Origin: Burkholderiales bacterium
GTDB lineage: Bacteria > Pseudomonadota > Gammaproteobacteria > Burkholderiales > Burkholderiaceae_D
Length of the DNA: 64,000 nt
Reading direction: 5' to 3'
NCBI GenBank assembly: GCA_016196925.1
Contig: JACPWS010000083.1
Span: forward strand, 1 to 64,000
Of this stretch, positions 49,151-59,519 are shown one piece after another (the first letter of the stretch is position 1; each line of letters starts with the position of its first letter). The notes under the pieces are model-generated. The model saw only the letters and a program-made list of their open reading frames with translations. It had not been told where the DNA came from and ran no database searches. A program made the position numbers and the translations under genes.

Positions 49151-50140
49151 ATGGCGAAATCCCCTATGCGCGTAGCTGTTACCGGCGCCGCTGGCCAAAT
49201 CGGCTATTCCCTTCTGTTCCGTATCGCCAATGGCGACATGCTGGGCAAAGACCAGCCAGTAATTCTGCAATTACTGGAAATTCCTGACGAAAAAGCACAA
49301 AAGGCGCTGAAAGGCGTCATGATGGAAATCGACGATTGCGCCTTCCCGTTGCTGGCCGGCATGACCGCCCACAGCGACCCCATGACCGCCTTCAAAGACA
49401 TCGACGTTGCTCTGCTGGTAGGCGCACGTCCACGCGGCCCAGGCATGGAACGCAAAGATCTGCTGGAAGCCAATGCACAAATCTTTACCGTGCAAGGCAA
49501 GGCGTTAGATGCAGTTGCATCGCGTAACGTTAAAGTTCTGGTAGTCGGCAATCCTGCCAACACTAACGCTTACATCGCAATGAAATCGGCGCCTAATCTG
49601 CCTGCGAAAAATTTCACTGCAATGCTGCGCCTGGATCACAACCGCGCCCTGTCGCAAGTCGCCGCCAAGGTTGGCAAGCCAGTCGCCGCCATTGAAAAAC
49701 TGTGCGTCTGGGGCAACCACTCTCCGACCATGTACGCCGACTATCGCTTCGCGACAGTTGACGGCCAATCCGTCAAAGATCTGATCAACGATCAGGTATG
49801 GAACAAAGACGTATTCCTGCCAACAGTAGGCAAGCGCGGCGCAGCGATTATCGAAGCGCGCGGTCTGTCATCGGCTGCGTCGGCCGCCAATGCAGCGATC
49901 GACCATGTGCGCGACTGGGTGTTGGGCACCAACGGTAAGTGGACCACCATGGGCATCCCTTCCGACGGTTCCTATGGCATCCCTGAAGGCACCATGTTCG
50001 GCTTCCCGGTTACCACAGAAAACGGCGAATACAAAATCGTCCAGGGCCTGGAGATCGATGAATTTTCCCGCGAACGCATCAACGTCACGCTGAACGAGTT
50101 GCAAGAAGAGCGTGATGGCGTAAAACACCTGGTAGGCTAA
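49151..50140 (+). CDS. mdh: malate dehydrogenase
   Basis: A 329-residue NAD-dependent enzyme converting malate to oxaloacetate. The Rossmann motif is [20 protein letters not shown], the substrate Arg loop is [18 protein letters not shown], and the catalytic His is in [15 protein letters not shown]. The ATG at 49151 follows a CGGAG site; the ATG at 49076 would add 25 unrelated residues. Divergent from the GntR gene. Confidence 0.96.
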   Translation: MAKSPMRVAVTGAAGQIGYSLLFRIANGDMLGKDQPVILQLLEIPDEKAQKALKGVMMEIDDCAFPLLAGMTAHSDPMTAFKDIDVALLVGARPRGPGMERKDLLEANAQIFTVQGKALDAVASRNVKVLVVGNPANTNAYIAMKSAPNLPAKNFTAMLRLDHNRALSQVAAKVGKPVAAIEKLCVWGNHSPTMYADYRFATVDGQSVKDLINDQVWNKDVFLPTVGKRGAAIIEARGLSSAASAANAAIDHVRDWVLGTNGKWTTMGIPSDGSYGIPEGTMFGFPVTTENGEYKIVQGLEIDEFSRERINVTLNELQEERDGVKHLVG

Positions 50141-50203
50141 TAGCATCAAGGGCGGCTCCCGTCGAACAGGATCCGCCCATCACCCCAGATTACAAAACGA
50201 CTG

Positions 50204-51175
50204 ATGCATCCCTCACTAGTGCTATTTCAGGATCAGTTACAACCGGTTTTCTTGCCGGTCTGCGATCATTATGCTGGATCCGAAAAGCTGATGCGCAAGT
50301 CGATGGCGTTACAACACGAATTAAACGCATCATTTGACATCACCTTCGATTGCGAAGACGGCGCAGCCGCCGGCAATGAAATCGCACACGCCAGACTCGT
50401 CACCGAGCTGATCAATAGCGAAGACAATCGATTCAATCGCATCGGCGTTCGCGTACACGACGTTCACCACCCTGCTTTTGAACAAGACTTGTCGTTGATA
50501 CTCCCCACCACCGCCGACAGACTCGCATACCTGGTCCTACCCAAGGTGAGCAGTGCGGACCAAGTAAAACATGCGATACAAAGAATTAAATTTCATACTC
50601 AGGCAAGCAAGCGCGATAATTTGCCCGTACATGTGTTGATTGAGACTCATGCCGCCCTGGCGCAAGTTGATCAGATCGCCGCGCTGCCGGAAGTTGAGTG
50701 CCTGTCCTTTGGCATTATGGATTTCGTTTCTGCTCATTACGGCGCCATTCCATCAAGTGCGATGCGCTCTCCCGGCCAGTTCAGCCACCCGCTGGTAATG
50801 CGAGCCAAACTTGAAATAGCCGCCGCTTGCCATCGCTACGGAAAAATCCCTTCACATAACGTGACGACTGAAATCAAGGACACCGCTATAGTCGCAGGCG
50901 ACGCCAATCGCGCCTTTCTGGAATGCGGCTATACGAGAATGTGGAGCATCCATCCGGATCAGATAAAACCCATAATCAAAGCCTTGTCGCCGCGCAGCGC
51001 CGAGATCAACGAGGCAATTTGCATATTAAACAGTGCAAAACAAAACGCGTGGGGGCCGATTCAGTACAATGGGCGCCTGCATGACAGAGCCAGTTATCGT
51101 TATTACTGGACTGTTCTGAAAAGAGCGCAATTAAGCCAGGCGGCATTGCCCGAAGCCGCCCAAGAATTACTCTAA
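50204..51175 (+). CDS. HpcH/HpaI aldolase / citrate-lyase-beta-like protein
   Basis: A 323-residue CitE-like protein. DITFDCEDGAAAGNEIAHA carries the acidic metal-binding site, and VHVLIETHAALAQVDQIAAL the second Glu. Such stand-alone CitE-like enzymes cleave or form C-C bonds of acyl-CoA substrates (for example malyl- or citramalyl-CoA). No citrate lyase alpha or gamma subunit is present, so it is not a citrate lyase. Placement between mdh and acnA is common in Burkholderiales. The exact substrate is unknown. Confidence 0.88.
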   Translation: MHPSLVLFQDQLQPVFLPVCDHYAGSEKLMRKSMALQHELNASFDITFDCEDGAAAGNEIAHARLVTELINSEDNRFNRIGVRVHDVHHPAFEQDLSLILPTTADRLAYLVLPKVSSADQVKHAIQRIKFHTQASKRDNLPVHVLIETHAALAQVDQIAALPEVECLSFGIMDFVSAHYGAIPSSAMRSPGQFSHPLVMRAKLEIAAACHRYGKIPSHNVTTEIKDTAIVAGDANRAFLECGYTRMWSIHPDQIKPIIKALSPRSAEINEAICILNSAKQNAWGPIQYNGRLHDRASYRYYWTVLKRAQLSQAALPEAAQELL

Positions 51176-51190
51176 ATGAGGAGACGAACA

Positions 51191-51667
51191 ATGAAACCGA
51201 TTACCCGAATTTTTGCTTCCCTTGCCATCGCTTCCGGCATCCTGTGCGCCCCGATAGCAGCACATGCAGAGAACCATCCGAGCAAAGCAAAACTAAGCAA
51301 ATCAAACAAATCGGCGGCACCAGCCAGCCCCGTCGTCAAAGATGAAGACGAGGCCGAACCAGATATTCAGCAAAGCAAAAATGCGGAATATAAATGCGAA
51401 CTCGGCAATTCATTGACGATGTACAGCACTGCCGAAGATCAGCAACATATGGCGATGCGCTGGAAAAAGCGCCTGTATCGGCTGACCAGAGTGGAAACAA
51501 CAACTGGCGCCCAACGCTTTGAAAACCACAAAGCGGGCTTTATCTGGATAGGCATACCCGCCAAAGGTTTGTTGCTCGACTCACATAAAGGTCAGCAATT
51601 GGCAAACGAGTGCAAAACTGCAGAGCCAGTGTTGGCCGGAGCGGAAACAGCAGACAAAGCCAAATAA
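51191..51667 (+). CDS. periplasmic MliC-like protein (possible C-type lysozyme inhibitor)
   Basis: About 158 residues. The ATG at 51191 (AGGAG upstream) starts a signal peptide (FASLAIASGILCAPIAAHA). After a Ser/Lys/Glu linker, the C-terminal 80 residues run YKCELGNSLTMYS, TTGAQRFENHKAGFIWIGI and LLLDSHKGQQLANEC, which resembles the MliC fold (paired Cys, SGARY-like turn, and W-x-G-x-x-A). MliC proteins block C-type lysozymes. The link is by eye only. It sits between the CitE-like gene and acnA. Confidence 0.6.
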   Translation: MKPITRIFASLAIASGILCAPIAAHAENHPSKAKLSKSNKSAAPASPVVKDEDEAEPDIQQSKNAEYKCELGNSLTMYSTAEDQQHMAMRWKKRLYRLTRVETTTGAQRFENHKAGFIWIGIPAKGLLLDSHKGQQLANECKTAEPVLAGAETADKAK

Positions 51668-51795
51668 TAATTGCATAAATATATACCGCCCATCGTCGCG
51701 AAATTCACACTCATGTTTGAGTACGAATGTCTGCAAATGGGAGACTAGCAAGCATGTTTTTTGATCGTTGATTTTTGTAAAAATAAGGAACAGCC

Positions 51796-54531
51796 ATGAG
51801 CCAAAATGCGTATAAGGATGCATTCAAAACCCTGAAAGATTTCAAGATTTCAGACACCAAGAAAGGCAAGTTCTTCTCTTTGCCGGCACTGGAAAAAAAT
51901 CTGGGCGTAAAAATTTCACGTCTGCCAGTATCCATACGCGTGGTTCTGGAATCGGTTCTGCGTAACTGCGACGGCAAGAAAGTCACCGAAGAACACGTCA
52001 AGCAACTGGCAAACTGGGGCGCAACTGCGGCCCGCGTCGACGAAATCCCTTTCGTAGTTTCGCGCGTTGTCTTACAAGACTTTACCGGCGTACCGCTGCT
52101 GGCTGACCTGGCTGCGATGCGCAACGTCGCCTCCAAGCAAGGAAAAAATCCTAAAAACATCGAGCCTTTGGTTCCGGTCGACCTAGTGGTTGACCACTCG
52201 GTACAAATCGATCATTTCCGCGAAAAGAAAGCGCTCGATCTGAACATGAAACTGGAATTCGAACGCAATAACGAGCGTTACCAGTTCATGAAATGGGGCA
52301 TGCAGGCATTCGATACTTTCGGCGTGGTTCCCCCTGGCTTCGGCATCGTGCACCAGGTTAATCTGGAATACCTGGCACGCGGCGTACACAAAATCAAAGA
52401 CGCCAAGAAAAATGAAGTTTACTACCCGGATACCCTGGTAGGCACCGATTCCCATACCACCATGATCAACGGCATCGGCGTAGTCGGCTGGGGCGTGGGC
52501 GGCATTGAAGCCGAAGCCGGCATGCTGGGTCAGCCAGTCTACTTCCTGACACCGGACGTAGTCGGCGTGAACCTGACTGGCGCCCTGCGCGAAGGTTGCA
52601 CCGCGACCGATCTGGTGCTGACCATCACTGAAATGCTGCGCAAGGCTAAAGTAGTCGGCAAGTTTGTCGAGTTCTTCGGCGAAGGCACACGCTCGCTGTC
52701 CCTGACCGACCGCGCGACTATCGCCAACATGGCGCCGGAATACGGCGCCACCATGGGCTTCTTCCCGGTCGACGAAGCCACGATCGATTACTTCAAGGGC
52801 ACCGGCCGCACCAAGGCGGAAATCGACGCATTCGAAGGCTATTTCAAAGCCCAGAAGATGTTCGGTATCCCGAAAAAAGGCGAAATCGACTACACCACTG
52901 AATTGTCGCTGGACCTGTCCAGCGTTGCGCCATCGCTGGCCGGCCCTAAGCGCCCGCAAGACCGCATCGAAATCGGCAACGTCAAATCCACTTTCGCCGA
53001 CCTGTTCAGCAAGCCAGTTTCCGAAAACGGCTTCAACAAGAAAGCGGAAGACCTGGATGCGGTATACACCAATACCGATGGCGTGAAGGTCAAGAACGGC
53101 GACGTGCTGATCGCCGCGATCACTTCCTGCACCAACACTTCCAACCCTAGCGTCTTGCTGGCCGCCGGCTTGCTGGCGAAGAAAGCGGTAGAAGCCGGCC
53201 TGAAAGTCGCGCCGCACATCAAGACCTCGCTAGCTCCCGGCTCGCGCGTGGTGACCAAGTATCTGGAAGCAGCCGGTCTGTTGCCTTACCTGGAAAAACT
53301 CGGCTTCGGCGTGACTGCCTACGGTTGCACTACCTGTATCGGTAACGCAGGCGACCTGACCCCAGCCATGAACGAGGCGATCGTTGCCAACGACGTAGTC
53401 GCATCGGCCGTCTTGTCCGGCAACCGCAACTTTGAAGCACGGATTCATCCGAACATCCGCTCCAACTTCCTGGCCTCGCCTCCTTTGGTGGTTGCCTACG
53501 CTATCGCCGGCAACATGACAAAAGATCTGATGACCGAACCAGTTGGCCGCGTCAAAGGCAAAGACATTTTCCTGGGCGATATCTGGCCTACCAGCGCAGA
53601 AATCGCCAAGCTGATGAAGTTCGCGATGAATTCCAAGACCTTCAAGGAAAACTACGCCGACGTCAAGGGTGCACCGGGCAAACTGTGGGAAAACATCAAA
53701 GGCGTGGCCGAAGGCGAAGTCTACAACTGGCCTACGTCCACCTACATCGCCGAGCCGCCATTCTTTGCCGACTTCGCGATGGAGCCAAAGGCCGCAGCGA
53801 CTGGCATCGCAGGCGCACGCGCCCTGGGCGTGTTCGGCGATTCGATCACCACCGATCATATTTCGCCAGCAGGTTCGATCAAGGAATCCAGCCCGGCCGG
53901 TAAATGGTTGAAAGAAAACGGTGTACTGAAGGCCGATTTCAATTCCTACGGTTCACGTCGCGGCAATCACGAAATCATGATGCGCGGCACGTTTGCCAAC
54001 GTCCGCATCAAGAATTTGATGATCCCGGCCAAGGAAGACGGCTCGCGCGTGGAAGGCGGCGAAACCCTGTTCCAGCCTGGCGGCGAACAAATGTCCATCT
54101 ATGATGCGGCGATGAAATACGTTGCAGAAGGCACGCCTACCATGATCTTCGGCGGCGAAGAATACGGCACAGGCTCTTCCCGCGACTGGGCAGCCAAAGG
54201 TACGCAATTGCTGGGCGTAAAAGCAGTGATCGCCCGTTCGTTCGAACGCATCCACCGCTCCAACCTGGTCGGCATGGGCGTCTTGCCACTGCAGTTCATC
54301 GGCGCCGACAGCGTCGACACGCTGGGCATCACCGGCAACGAAACTTTCGATCTGAAAGGCATAGAAGACGAGATCAAGCCGCAGCAAGAAGTGACACTGG
54401 TGATCCACCGCGCCAACGGCGAAACACAAGAAGTCAAAGTCTTGTTGCGCATAGACACACCGATCGAAGTCGACTACTACAAACACGGCGGCATCCTGCC
54501 ATTCGTGTTGCGTCAATTGCTGGCGGCTTAA
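51796..54531 (+). CDS. acnA: aconitate hydratase A
   Basis: A 911-residue aconitase/IRP-type enzyme isomerising citrate and isocitrate. [4Fe-4S] ligands are in [13 protein letters not shown] and [12 protein letters not shown]. The swivel domain carries [20 protein letters not shown] with the active-site Ser. [14 protein letters not shown] and [14 protein letters not shown] are also diagnostic. The 128-bp upstream gap should hold its promoter. It ends before two hairpins, the second a clear terminator. Confidence 0.97.
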   Translation: MSQNAYKDAFKTLKDFKISDTKKGKFFSLPALEKNLGVKISRLPVSIRVVLESVLRNCDGKKVTEEHVKQLANWGATAARVDEIPFVVSRVVLQDFTGVPLLADLAAMRNVASKQGKNPKNIEPLVPVDLVVDHSVQIDHFREKKALDLNMKLEFERNNERYQFMKWGMQAFDTFGVVPPGFGIVHQVNLEYLARGVHKIKDAKKNEVYYPDTLVGTDSHTTMINGIGVVGWGVGGIEAEAGMLGQPVYFLTPDVVGVNLTGALREGCTATDLVLTITEMLRKAKVVGKFVEFFGEGTRSLSLTDRATIANMAPEYGATMGFFPVDEATIDYFKGTGRTKAEIDAFEGYFKAQKMFGIPKKGEIDYTTELSLDLSSVAPSLAGPKRPQDRIEIGNVKSTFADLFSKPVSENGFNKKAEDLDAVYTNTDGVKVKNGDVLIAAITSCTNTSNPSVLLAAGLLAKKAVEAGLKVAPHIKTSLAPGSRVVTKYLEAAGLLPYLEKLGFGVTAYGCTTCIGNAGDLTPAMNEAIVANDVVASAVLSGNRNFEARIHPNIRSNFLASPPLVVAYAIAGNMTKDLMTEPVGRVKGKDIFLGDIWPTSAEIAKLMKFAMNSKTFKENYADVKGAPGKLWENIKGVAEGEVYNWPTSTYIAEPPFFADFAMEPKAAATGIAGARALGVFGDSITTDHISPAGSIKESSPAGKWLKENGVLKADFNSYGSRRGNHEIMMRGTFANVRIKNLMIPAKEDGSRVEGGETLFQPGGEQMSIYDAAMKYVAEGTPTMIFGGEEYGTGSSRDWAAKGTQLLGVKAVIARSFERIHRSNLVGMGVLPLQFIGADSVDTLGITGNETFDLKGIEDEIKPQQEVTLVIHRANGETQEVKVLLRIDTPIEVDYYKHGGILPFVLRQLLAA

Positions 54532-54542
54532 ACATCAGCATG

Positions 54543-54560
54543 CTCCCCATCACTGGGGAG
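54543..54560 (+). repeat. small hairpin after acnA
   Basis: CTCCCC (54543-54548) pairs with GGGGAG (54555-54560), loop ATCACT. It precedes the main acnA terminator and may stabilise the mRNA end. Confidence 0.55.
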
Positions 54561-54570
54561 TTGACAAGAG

Positions 54571-54597
54571 ATGGGCCTCCGCGGAGGCCCATTTTTT
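54571..54597 (+). terminator. Rho-independent terminator after acnA
   Basis: A perfect 22-bp palindrome centred on CCGCGG (54571-54592) is followed by TTTTT. GC-rich stem and T run make this a textbook terminator. Confidence 0.93.
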
Positions 54598-54713
54598 ATA
54601 TCCGCAACACTGCAAGGTAACCGTAAGATTTTCGGGGTAATGTGTCTGCCAAGCGTATCCCCGATTGTTTGGGCGATCAGATAGAAAAATTCACGTTTAT
54701 TGAGGAGACTGTC

Positions 54714-54914
54714 ATGTGGAAAATTTTCGTTGCCTTCATTGCGTTTGCGGCAGCAGCCCTGTTCATCATTTTTAAGGCAGGCGACAAGGTTGACATGCAG
54801 GGTGAGGCGGGAGGGCACGATGCAGGCGAGCTTCACGCCGCCCCGGCATCGACCGCAGCTACACCTGTAGTTGTTCCGGTTGTGGCGCCGACTCCCGCGA
54901 GCGCCAGCAAATAA
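54714..54914 (+). CDS. small single-span membrane protein with Ala/Pro-rich tail
   Basis: A 66-residue protein. GAGGAG precedes the ATG at 54714. Residues 2-23 (WKIFVAFIAFAAAALFIIF) form a membrane segment or uncleaved signal. The tail is rich in Ala, Pro, Val and Thr with GGHDAGELHAAP. Function unknown. Two hairpins follow. A reading from 54642 is possible but lacks a ribosome site. Confidence 0.6.
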   Translation: MWKIFVAFIAFAAAALFIIFKAGDKVDMQGEAGGHDAGELHAAPASTAATPVVVPVVAPTPASASK

Positions 54915-54915
54915 G

Positions 54916-54963
54916 GCCTTGTATCAAGGCCCCACCCGGCAAGCCTGCTTCGCCAAAGCAGGC
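54916..54963 (+). terminator. two hairpins after the small membrane protein gene
   Basis: GGCCTTG/CAAGGCC (about 54916-54932) and GCCTGCTT/AAGCAGGC (54943-54963) form two compact stems between this gene and the convergent metC. Neither is followed by a long T run on the plus strand. Confidence 0.5.
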
Positions 54964-55009
54964 CCAACTATTTGTCAGCGCCTGCCTTAGCCGGGAAGTT
55001 TTTCAGCGC

Positions 55010-56197
55010 TCAGGATTGCTTCATCACAGACAGCGCTTGCTCGACATCGGCGATCAGATCATCCGCATCTTCCAGCCCGACGTTAAAACGAACCAGGATA
55101 CCCGGCTGTTGCCAAGAATTGCGCATCTGCTGGATGCGGTACGGCACACATAAGCTGTGCGCACCGCCCCAGCTAAAGCCAATCTTAAAGAGCTTGAGAT
55201 TATCGACAAAACAGTCGGTCTGGACTTCATTGTAGGCGACGTCAAACAACACCGAGAACAAGCCGCCCGCCCCCTTAAAGTCGCGCATCCAAACATCGTG
55301 GCCCGGGCAGTCGGGCAGCGCCGGATGCAGCACCCTACTGATCTCCGGCCTGGACCTCAACCAGAACGCCAGTTTGCGCGCGCCGGCATCATGCGCATCG
55401 AAGCGCAGCTTAAGCGTTGACAAGTTACGCAGCACCAGATACGCATCATCCATGCCTATCCCAAACCCCAGGCGCATGTGCGTCGCCTGCAATCGGGCGT
55501 GCAGCGTTTTATCCCGGGTAATCAATGCCCCCATCAGTACATCCGAACCGCCGCTCTGATACTTGGTTAAGGCCTGCATGACAATGTCGACGCCGTGCTC
55601 AAATGCGGCAAAGGCCAGGCCGGCGGACCAGGTGTTATCCAAAGCTACCAATACCCCTTTGGCATGCGCGGCGGCGCAGATCGCCGGAATGTCCGGCACT
55701 TCCATCGAAACAGAACCGGGCGCCTCAGTCCATATCAGTTTGGTATTGGACTGGATTAATTCGGCAACCCCGGCGCCGATGAGCGGGTCATAATAACGTA
55801 CGCTGATACCGAAGCTATGTGCCAGCCAGCTGCCAAGCTCACGGCTGGGGTTATACACGTTGTCGGGCAACAGCACATCGTCGCCGCTCTGCAGTAGCGC
55901 CAGGTCCACCAGAGTGATCGCCGCCAAGCCGCTGGGCGCCAGCAGACAATGTTCGCCCTGCTCTATTTCCGCCAATCGCGCTTCCAAAGTGAAACTGGTC
56001 GGAGTGCCATGCAAGCCGTAAGTGTAAGCCGTTTTATCTTGCCAATTGCGGGCGCGCATCGCCGCTACATCCTTGAACAAGACGGTAGAAGCGTGATGTA
56101 TGGCGGCGGGAAACGCCTCAAAACCTGAGGGTGCGACATAATCGCTGTGTATCAGTTTGGTATTGAAACCGGTGCCGGAGTTTGTTTTTTTGGACAT
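55010..56197 (-). CDS. metC: cystathionine beta-lyase
   Basis: A 395-residue Cys/Met-metabolism PLP enzyme. The PLP Lys is in MQALTKYQSGGSDVLMGAL (about 210), and the substrate-side PSGLAAITLVDLALLQ and GLHGTPTSFTLEARLAEIE match the MetC group more than MetB or MetY. It cleaves cystathionine to homocysteine, pyruvate and ammonia. It is a single gene, unlinked to metY 50 kb away. Confidence 0.88.
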   Translation of the reverse strand: MSKKTNSGTGFNTKLIHSDYVAPSGFEAFPAAIHHASTVLFKDVAAMRARNWQDKTAYTYGLHGTPTSFTLEARLAEIEQGEHCLLAPSGLAAITLVDLALLQSGDDVLLPDNVYNPSRELGSWLAHSFGISVRYYDPLIGAGVAELIQSNTKLIWTEAPGSVSMEVPDIPAICAAAHAKGVLVALDNTWSAGLAFAAFEHGVDIVMQALTKYQSGGSDVLMGALITRDKTLHARLQATHMRLGFGIGMDDAYLVLRNLSTLKLRFDAHDAGARKLAFWLRSRPEISRVLHPALPDCPGHDVWMRDFKGAGGLFSVLFDVAYNEVQTDCFVDNLKLFKIGFSWGGAHSLCVPYRIQQMRNSWQQPGILVRFNVGLEDADDLIADVEQALSVMKQS

Positions 56198-56369
56198 GCT
56201 GATCCGCCTGATTGCTAAGGTAGATACATGTTATCGCAGAAACACCGAAAGGACACGGCTAAACCGCATGAAATACGCAGCGTACCGATTTAACGGAAAC
56301 GCTGCGCACAGGCACGTCAAAGCGATGCCGGGTTGAAATCAGGCGCAGTCCCGAATGCAGCGACTGGCA

Positions 56370-57752
56370 TCAGACTGCCTCACCCCACAGGTCGTGTGCA
56401 TCGGCTGCCGTGATTTTGACGTCAACGAACTCGCCGACCTTGAGCTTACGATGCGGCTCGAAAGGCGGCTTGACATAGACCACACCGTCGATTTCAGGCG
56501 CGTCGGCAGCGCTGCGTCCGACGCCGCCGCTGCGATCGATAGAGTCGATCAGCACCCGCATGGTCTTGCCGACCTTGGCTTGCAAACGTTTTTTGGATAT
56601 TCCTTCCTGCAACTCCATGACGCGACGGCGACGGTCTTCGCGCACTTCATCCGACAGCTGGTTCGCCAACTCATTCGCAGTCGCACCTTCCACCGGGGAG
56701 TAGGCAAAGCATCCCAGGCGATCAATCTCCACTTCTTTCAGGAAATCCAGCAGGTACTCAAATTCCTCTTCAGTCTCACCGGGAAAGCCGGCGATGAAGG
56801 TGGAACGTATCGTGATTTCCGGACACATTTCACGCCACGCCTTGATGCGTTCGATATTTTTTTCGCCGCTGGCTGGGCGCTTCATACGCTTCAGGACATC
56901 GGGATGGGCATGCTGCAGAGGCACGTCCAGATAAGGCAAGACATGGCCATTATTCATGAACGGGATGATCTGATCCACGTGCGGATATGGATACACATAA
57001 TGCAGGCGCACCCAGGCATCGTATTGCTTGGCCAGTTCGCCGAGCGCTTCCACCAATTGCGTCATGTGGGTCTTGACTGGCTTCCCATTCCAGAAGCCGG
57101 TGCGGAACTTGACGTCGACGCCATAGGCGCTGGTATCTTGCGAAATCACCAGCAATTCCTTGACGCCGGCCTTGAACAGATTCTCGGCTTCCAGCATCAC
57201 ATCCGCAATTGGACGCGAGACAAGGTCGCCGCGCATCGAAGGAATAATGCAAAAGCTGCAGCGATGATTGCAGCCTTCCGAAATCTTCAGGTAAGCAAAA
57301 TGCTTGGGCGTCAGTTTCACGCCCTGCGCCGGCACCAGATCGATGAAGGGCTCATGCGGTTTAGGCAAGTGCTTATGCACCGCCGTCATGACTTCGCTCA
57401 AGGCGTGCGGACCGGTCACTTCCAGCACTTTCGGGTGTATGGCCTGTATCATGTCCTGACCATTGGCATCCTTCTTGGCGCCGAGACAGCCGGTGACGAT
57501 CACCTTGCCGTTCTCCGCCAATGCCTCGCCTATCGCGTCTAGCGATTCTTGCACGGCAGCGTCGATAAAACCGCAAGTATTGACGATCACCAGATCGGCG
57601 CCGTCATAGGATTTAGCGGTTTCATAACCCTCGGCGCGTAACTGGGTCAGTATCTGTTCGGAATCGACCAGGGCTTTCGGGCAACCGAGGGAGACGAAGC
57701 CGACTTTAGGATTGGCGGATGACTCTTGGCGGCGCAATTCAGTAATGGACAT
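56370..57752 (-). CDS. rimO: ribosomal protein S12 methylthiotransferase RimO
   Basis: A 460-residue radical SAM methylthiotransferase that modifies an Asp of ribosomal protein S12. The N-terminal MTTase domain has Cys in [21 protein letters not shown] and TGCLGAK. The radical SAM cluster is in [18 protein letters not shown], where the Cx3Cx2C pattern is intact. A C-terminal TRAM domain follows. GCxxCSFCIIP and the overall length favour RimO over MiaB. It lies downstream of phaR on the same strand. Confidence 0.95.
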   Translation of the reverse strand: MSITELRRQESSANPKVGFVSLGCPKALVDSEQILTQLRAEGYETAKSYDGADLVIVNTCGFIDAAVQESLDAIGEALAENGKVIVTGCLGAKKDANGQDMIQAIHPKVLEVTGPHALSEVMTAVHKHLPKPHEPFIDLVPAQGVKLTPKHFAYLKISEGCNHRCSFCIIPSMRGDLVSRPIADVMLEAENLFKAGVKELLVISQDTSAYGVDVKFRTGFWNGKPVKTHMTQLVEALGELAKQYDAWVRLHYVYPYPHVDQIIPFMNNGHVLPYLDVPLQHAHPDVLKRMKRPASGEKNIERIKAWREMCPEITIRSTFIAGFPGETEEEFEYLLDFLKEVEIDRLGCFAYSPVEGATANELANQLSDEVREDRRRRVMELQEGISKKRLQAKVGKTMRVLIDSIDRSGGVGRSAADAPEIDGVVYVKPPFEPHRKLKVGEFVDVKITAADAHDLWGEAV

Positions 57753-57870
57753 AACAAGTGCAAGTAAACAAAAAAGGGGACGACAGCGAATCCGCCATTG
57801 TACCCTTTGCCACCTGGTATTGCCTTAACACCTGCCGTTTTTCCTGAAAAATCAGCAGCTTAAGTCTCAA

Positions 57871-58431
57871 TTACTTGCCCTTCCCGCTATCGTCAACATT
57901 GAACGGGAAAGTCCCGAACATATTCTTAGCCTGACTTTGCATTTGCTCTTGCATCTGCACGAACAGATTTTTGCTCTGTTCGATATAATTACCCATCATG
58001 CCCTGCATCATGGGACCCTGCACATTCATGAACTGCGTCCACATTTCGGGGCTGAAAGGCTTCCCCTCATAAATACCCTTAGAATTTTCAGCCAGTTTAT
58101 TCTGAATATCAATGAACGCCTGGATATTTTTCTCCAGATACGATCCCATCATGCCTTGCATGGCATGACCATAGTAACGAATGATCTGCGCCAGCACAGC
58201 GCTGGAAAACATAGGAGAACCGCCCGCTTCTTCTTCTAAAATAATTTGCAACAATATGCTGCGCGTCAGATCTTCACCGGTTTTAGCGTCGACTACGGCA
58301 AAATCGTCGTTGTCGAGTACGAATTGTTTTACATCCACCAAGGTGATATAGCTGCTGGTTTGCGTGTCGTACAGGCGGCGATTCGGATATTTTTTAATCA
58401 GATGTTGTGTTGATTTTTTTGCGCTATTCAT
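57871..58431 (-). CDS. phaR: polyhydroxyalkanoate synthesis repressor PhaR
   Basis: About 186 residues. The conserved N-terminal DNA/PHB-binding region IKKYPNRRLYDTQTSSYITL (about 11-30) is almost invariant among PhaR proteins, followed by DVKQFVLDNDDFAVVDAKTG. The C-terminal part is helical with Met/Gln-rich repeats (MQEQMQSQAKNMF). PhaR represses phasin and its own gene until it binds PHB granules. The start at 58431 (MNSAKKSTQHLIKKYPNRR) matches the family; 58536 adds unrelated residues. Confidence 0.93.
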   Translation of the reverse strand: MNSAKKSTQHLIKKYPNRRLYDTQTSSYITLVDVKQFVLDNDDFAVVDAKTGEDLTRSILLQIILEEEAGGSPMFSSAVLAQIIRYYGHAMQGMMGSYLEKNIQAFIDIQNKLAENSKGIYEGKPFSPEMWTQFMNVQGPMMQGMMGNYIEQSKNLFVQMQEQMQSQAKNMFGTFPFNVDDSGKGK

Positions 58432-58603
58432 TGAAATCTCAATTGATAACTTCCACGTCCAGACTTTGCATGGGAAAACTCCCATCGGAATGCCGGACCA
58501 ATTCAAGCAAACAACCGACGCATTTTCAAAGCTCACAAAATACGATGATTTGTTTGTCCCCCTGATTTATACCTTATGTTTTTTATTATACTTGCTGCAA
58601 ATG

Positions 58604-58641
58604 ATATGCCCATCAGAACCTCGCGACTCTGATGGGCATAT
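58604..58641. repeat. perfect 14-bp inverted repeat between phaB and phaR
   Basis: ATATGCCCATCAGA (58604-58617) and TCTGATGGGCATAT (58628-58641) are exact inverted copies around a 10-nt loop, followed by TTTT on the plus strand. It may end the phaCB transcript. Close by, TTGCTGCAA (about 58592-58600) is a short palindrome that could be a PhaR site. The rest of the 300-bp gap 58432-58731 shows nothing else I can support. Confidence 0.65.
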
Positions 58642-58731
58642 TTTACCGCACTGCAGAACGATGACGACAATTTAAGATTTTAAAAGCCTGATTTAAAACA
58701 ACCCACCTCAAGCCCCTGCGCATCGCCGCAA

Positions 58732-59472
58732 TTAGCCCATGTGCAAACCGCCGTTGATCGAAAAATCCGATCCGGTAGCGTAACCGCCTTCGTCGGAAGC
58801 GATCCAGGCAACGATAGAGGCAATTTCTTCCGGCTCGGCTAAACGCTTAACCGGGATGCCGGAGACAATTTTCTCCAAGACATCGGGACGTATCGCCTTT
58901 ACCATATCGGTCCCGACATAACCCGGAGAAACCGTATTCACAGTCACGCCTTTGGTCGCCACTTCCTGCGCCAGCGCCATCGTAAATCCATGAATGCCGG
59001 CCTTGGCAGTCGAATAGTTAGTCTGGCCGAATTGGCCTTTCTGACCATTGACGGAAGAAATGTTAACGATGCGCCCCCAGCCACGATCAACCATGCTGTC
59101 GATAACTTGCTTGGTGACGTTAAACAGGGAGTTCAGGTTGGTATCCATGACTGCATCCCAATCCGCCTTGCTCATCTTGCGGAATTGGCCGTCGCGGGTG
59201 ATGCCGGCGTTATTTACCAGCACATCGACTTCACCGATCTCTGCCCTCACCTTTTCGAACGCTGCTTTCGTCGATTCCCAATCCGACACATTACCCTCGG
59301 AAGCGTGAATATCAAACCCTACGGCACGCATGTCAGCCAACCACTTGTCTTTGCGTGGAGAGTTAGGCCCGCAACCGGCGACCACGATATAACCATCCTT
59401 GCATAAACGTTTACAAATTGAAGTTCCGATACCACCCATGCCGCCGGTTACATACGCAATACGCTTTAACAT
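58732..59472 (-). CDS. phaB: acetoacetyl-CoA reductase
   Basis: A 246-residue short-chain dehydrogenase reducing acetoacetyl-CoA to (R)-3-hydroxybutyryl-CoA with NADPH. The cofactor motif is VTGGMGGIGTSICKRL, NNAG is at about 88, and the catalytic Ser-Tyr-Lys lies in NISSVNGQKGQFGQTNYSTAK. The length and sequence fit PhaB rather than FabG. It follows phaC by 47 bases; no phaA lies between or near them. Confidence 0.95.
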   Translation of the reverse strand: MLKRIAYVTGGMGGIGTSICKRLCKDGYIVVAGCGPNSPRKDKWLADMRAVGFDIHASEGNVSDWESTKAAFEKVRAEIGEVDVLVNNAGITRDGQFRKMSKADWDAVMDTNLNSLFNVTKQVIDSMVDRGWGRIVNISSVNGQKGQFGQTNYSTAKAGIHGFTMALAQEVATKGVTVNTVSPGYVGTDMVKAIRPDVLEKIVSGIPVKRLAEPEEIASIVAWIASDEGGYATGSDFSINGGLHMG

Positions 59473-59519
59473 ACTTTTCTCCAGGTTAAAATATTAACTG
59501 ACCGACTTTTGTTGCCTTG

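Noticed and set aside
50141..50203. Terminator after mdh
   Set aside because: GGGCGG pairs with CCGCCC across a long imperfect loop, with no T run; read-through into the CitE-like gene is likely.
50204..51175. Citrate lyase beta subunit (citE) as part of a citrate lyase
   Set aside because: No alpha or gamma subunit or accessory gene is present; the protein fits the stand-alone CitE-like group.
58364..58675. A 103-residue open frame across the phaR upstream region
   Set aside because: It is antisense to the phaR start and runs through a perfect inverted repeat; no domain or ribosome site.
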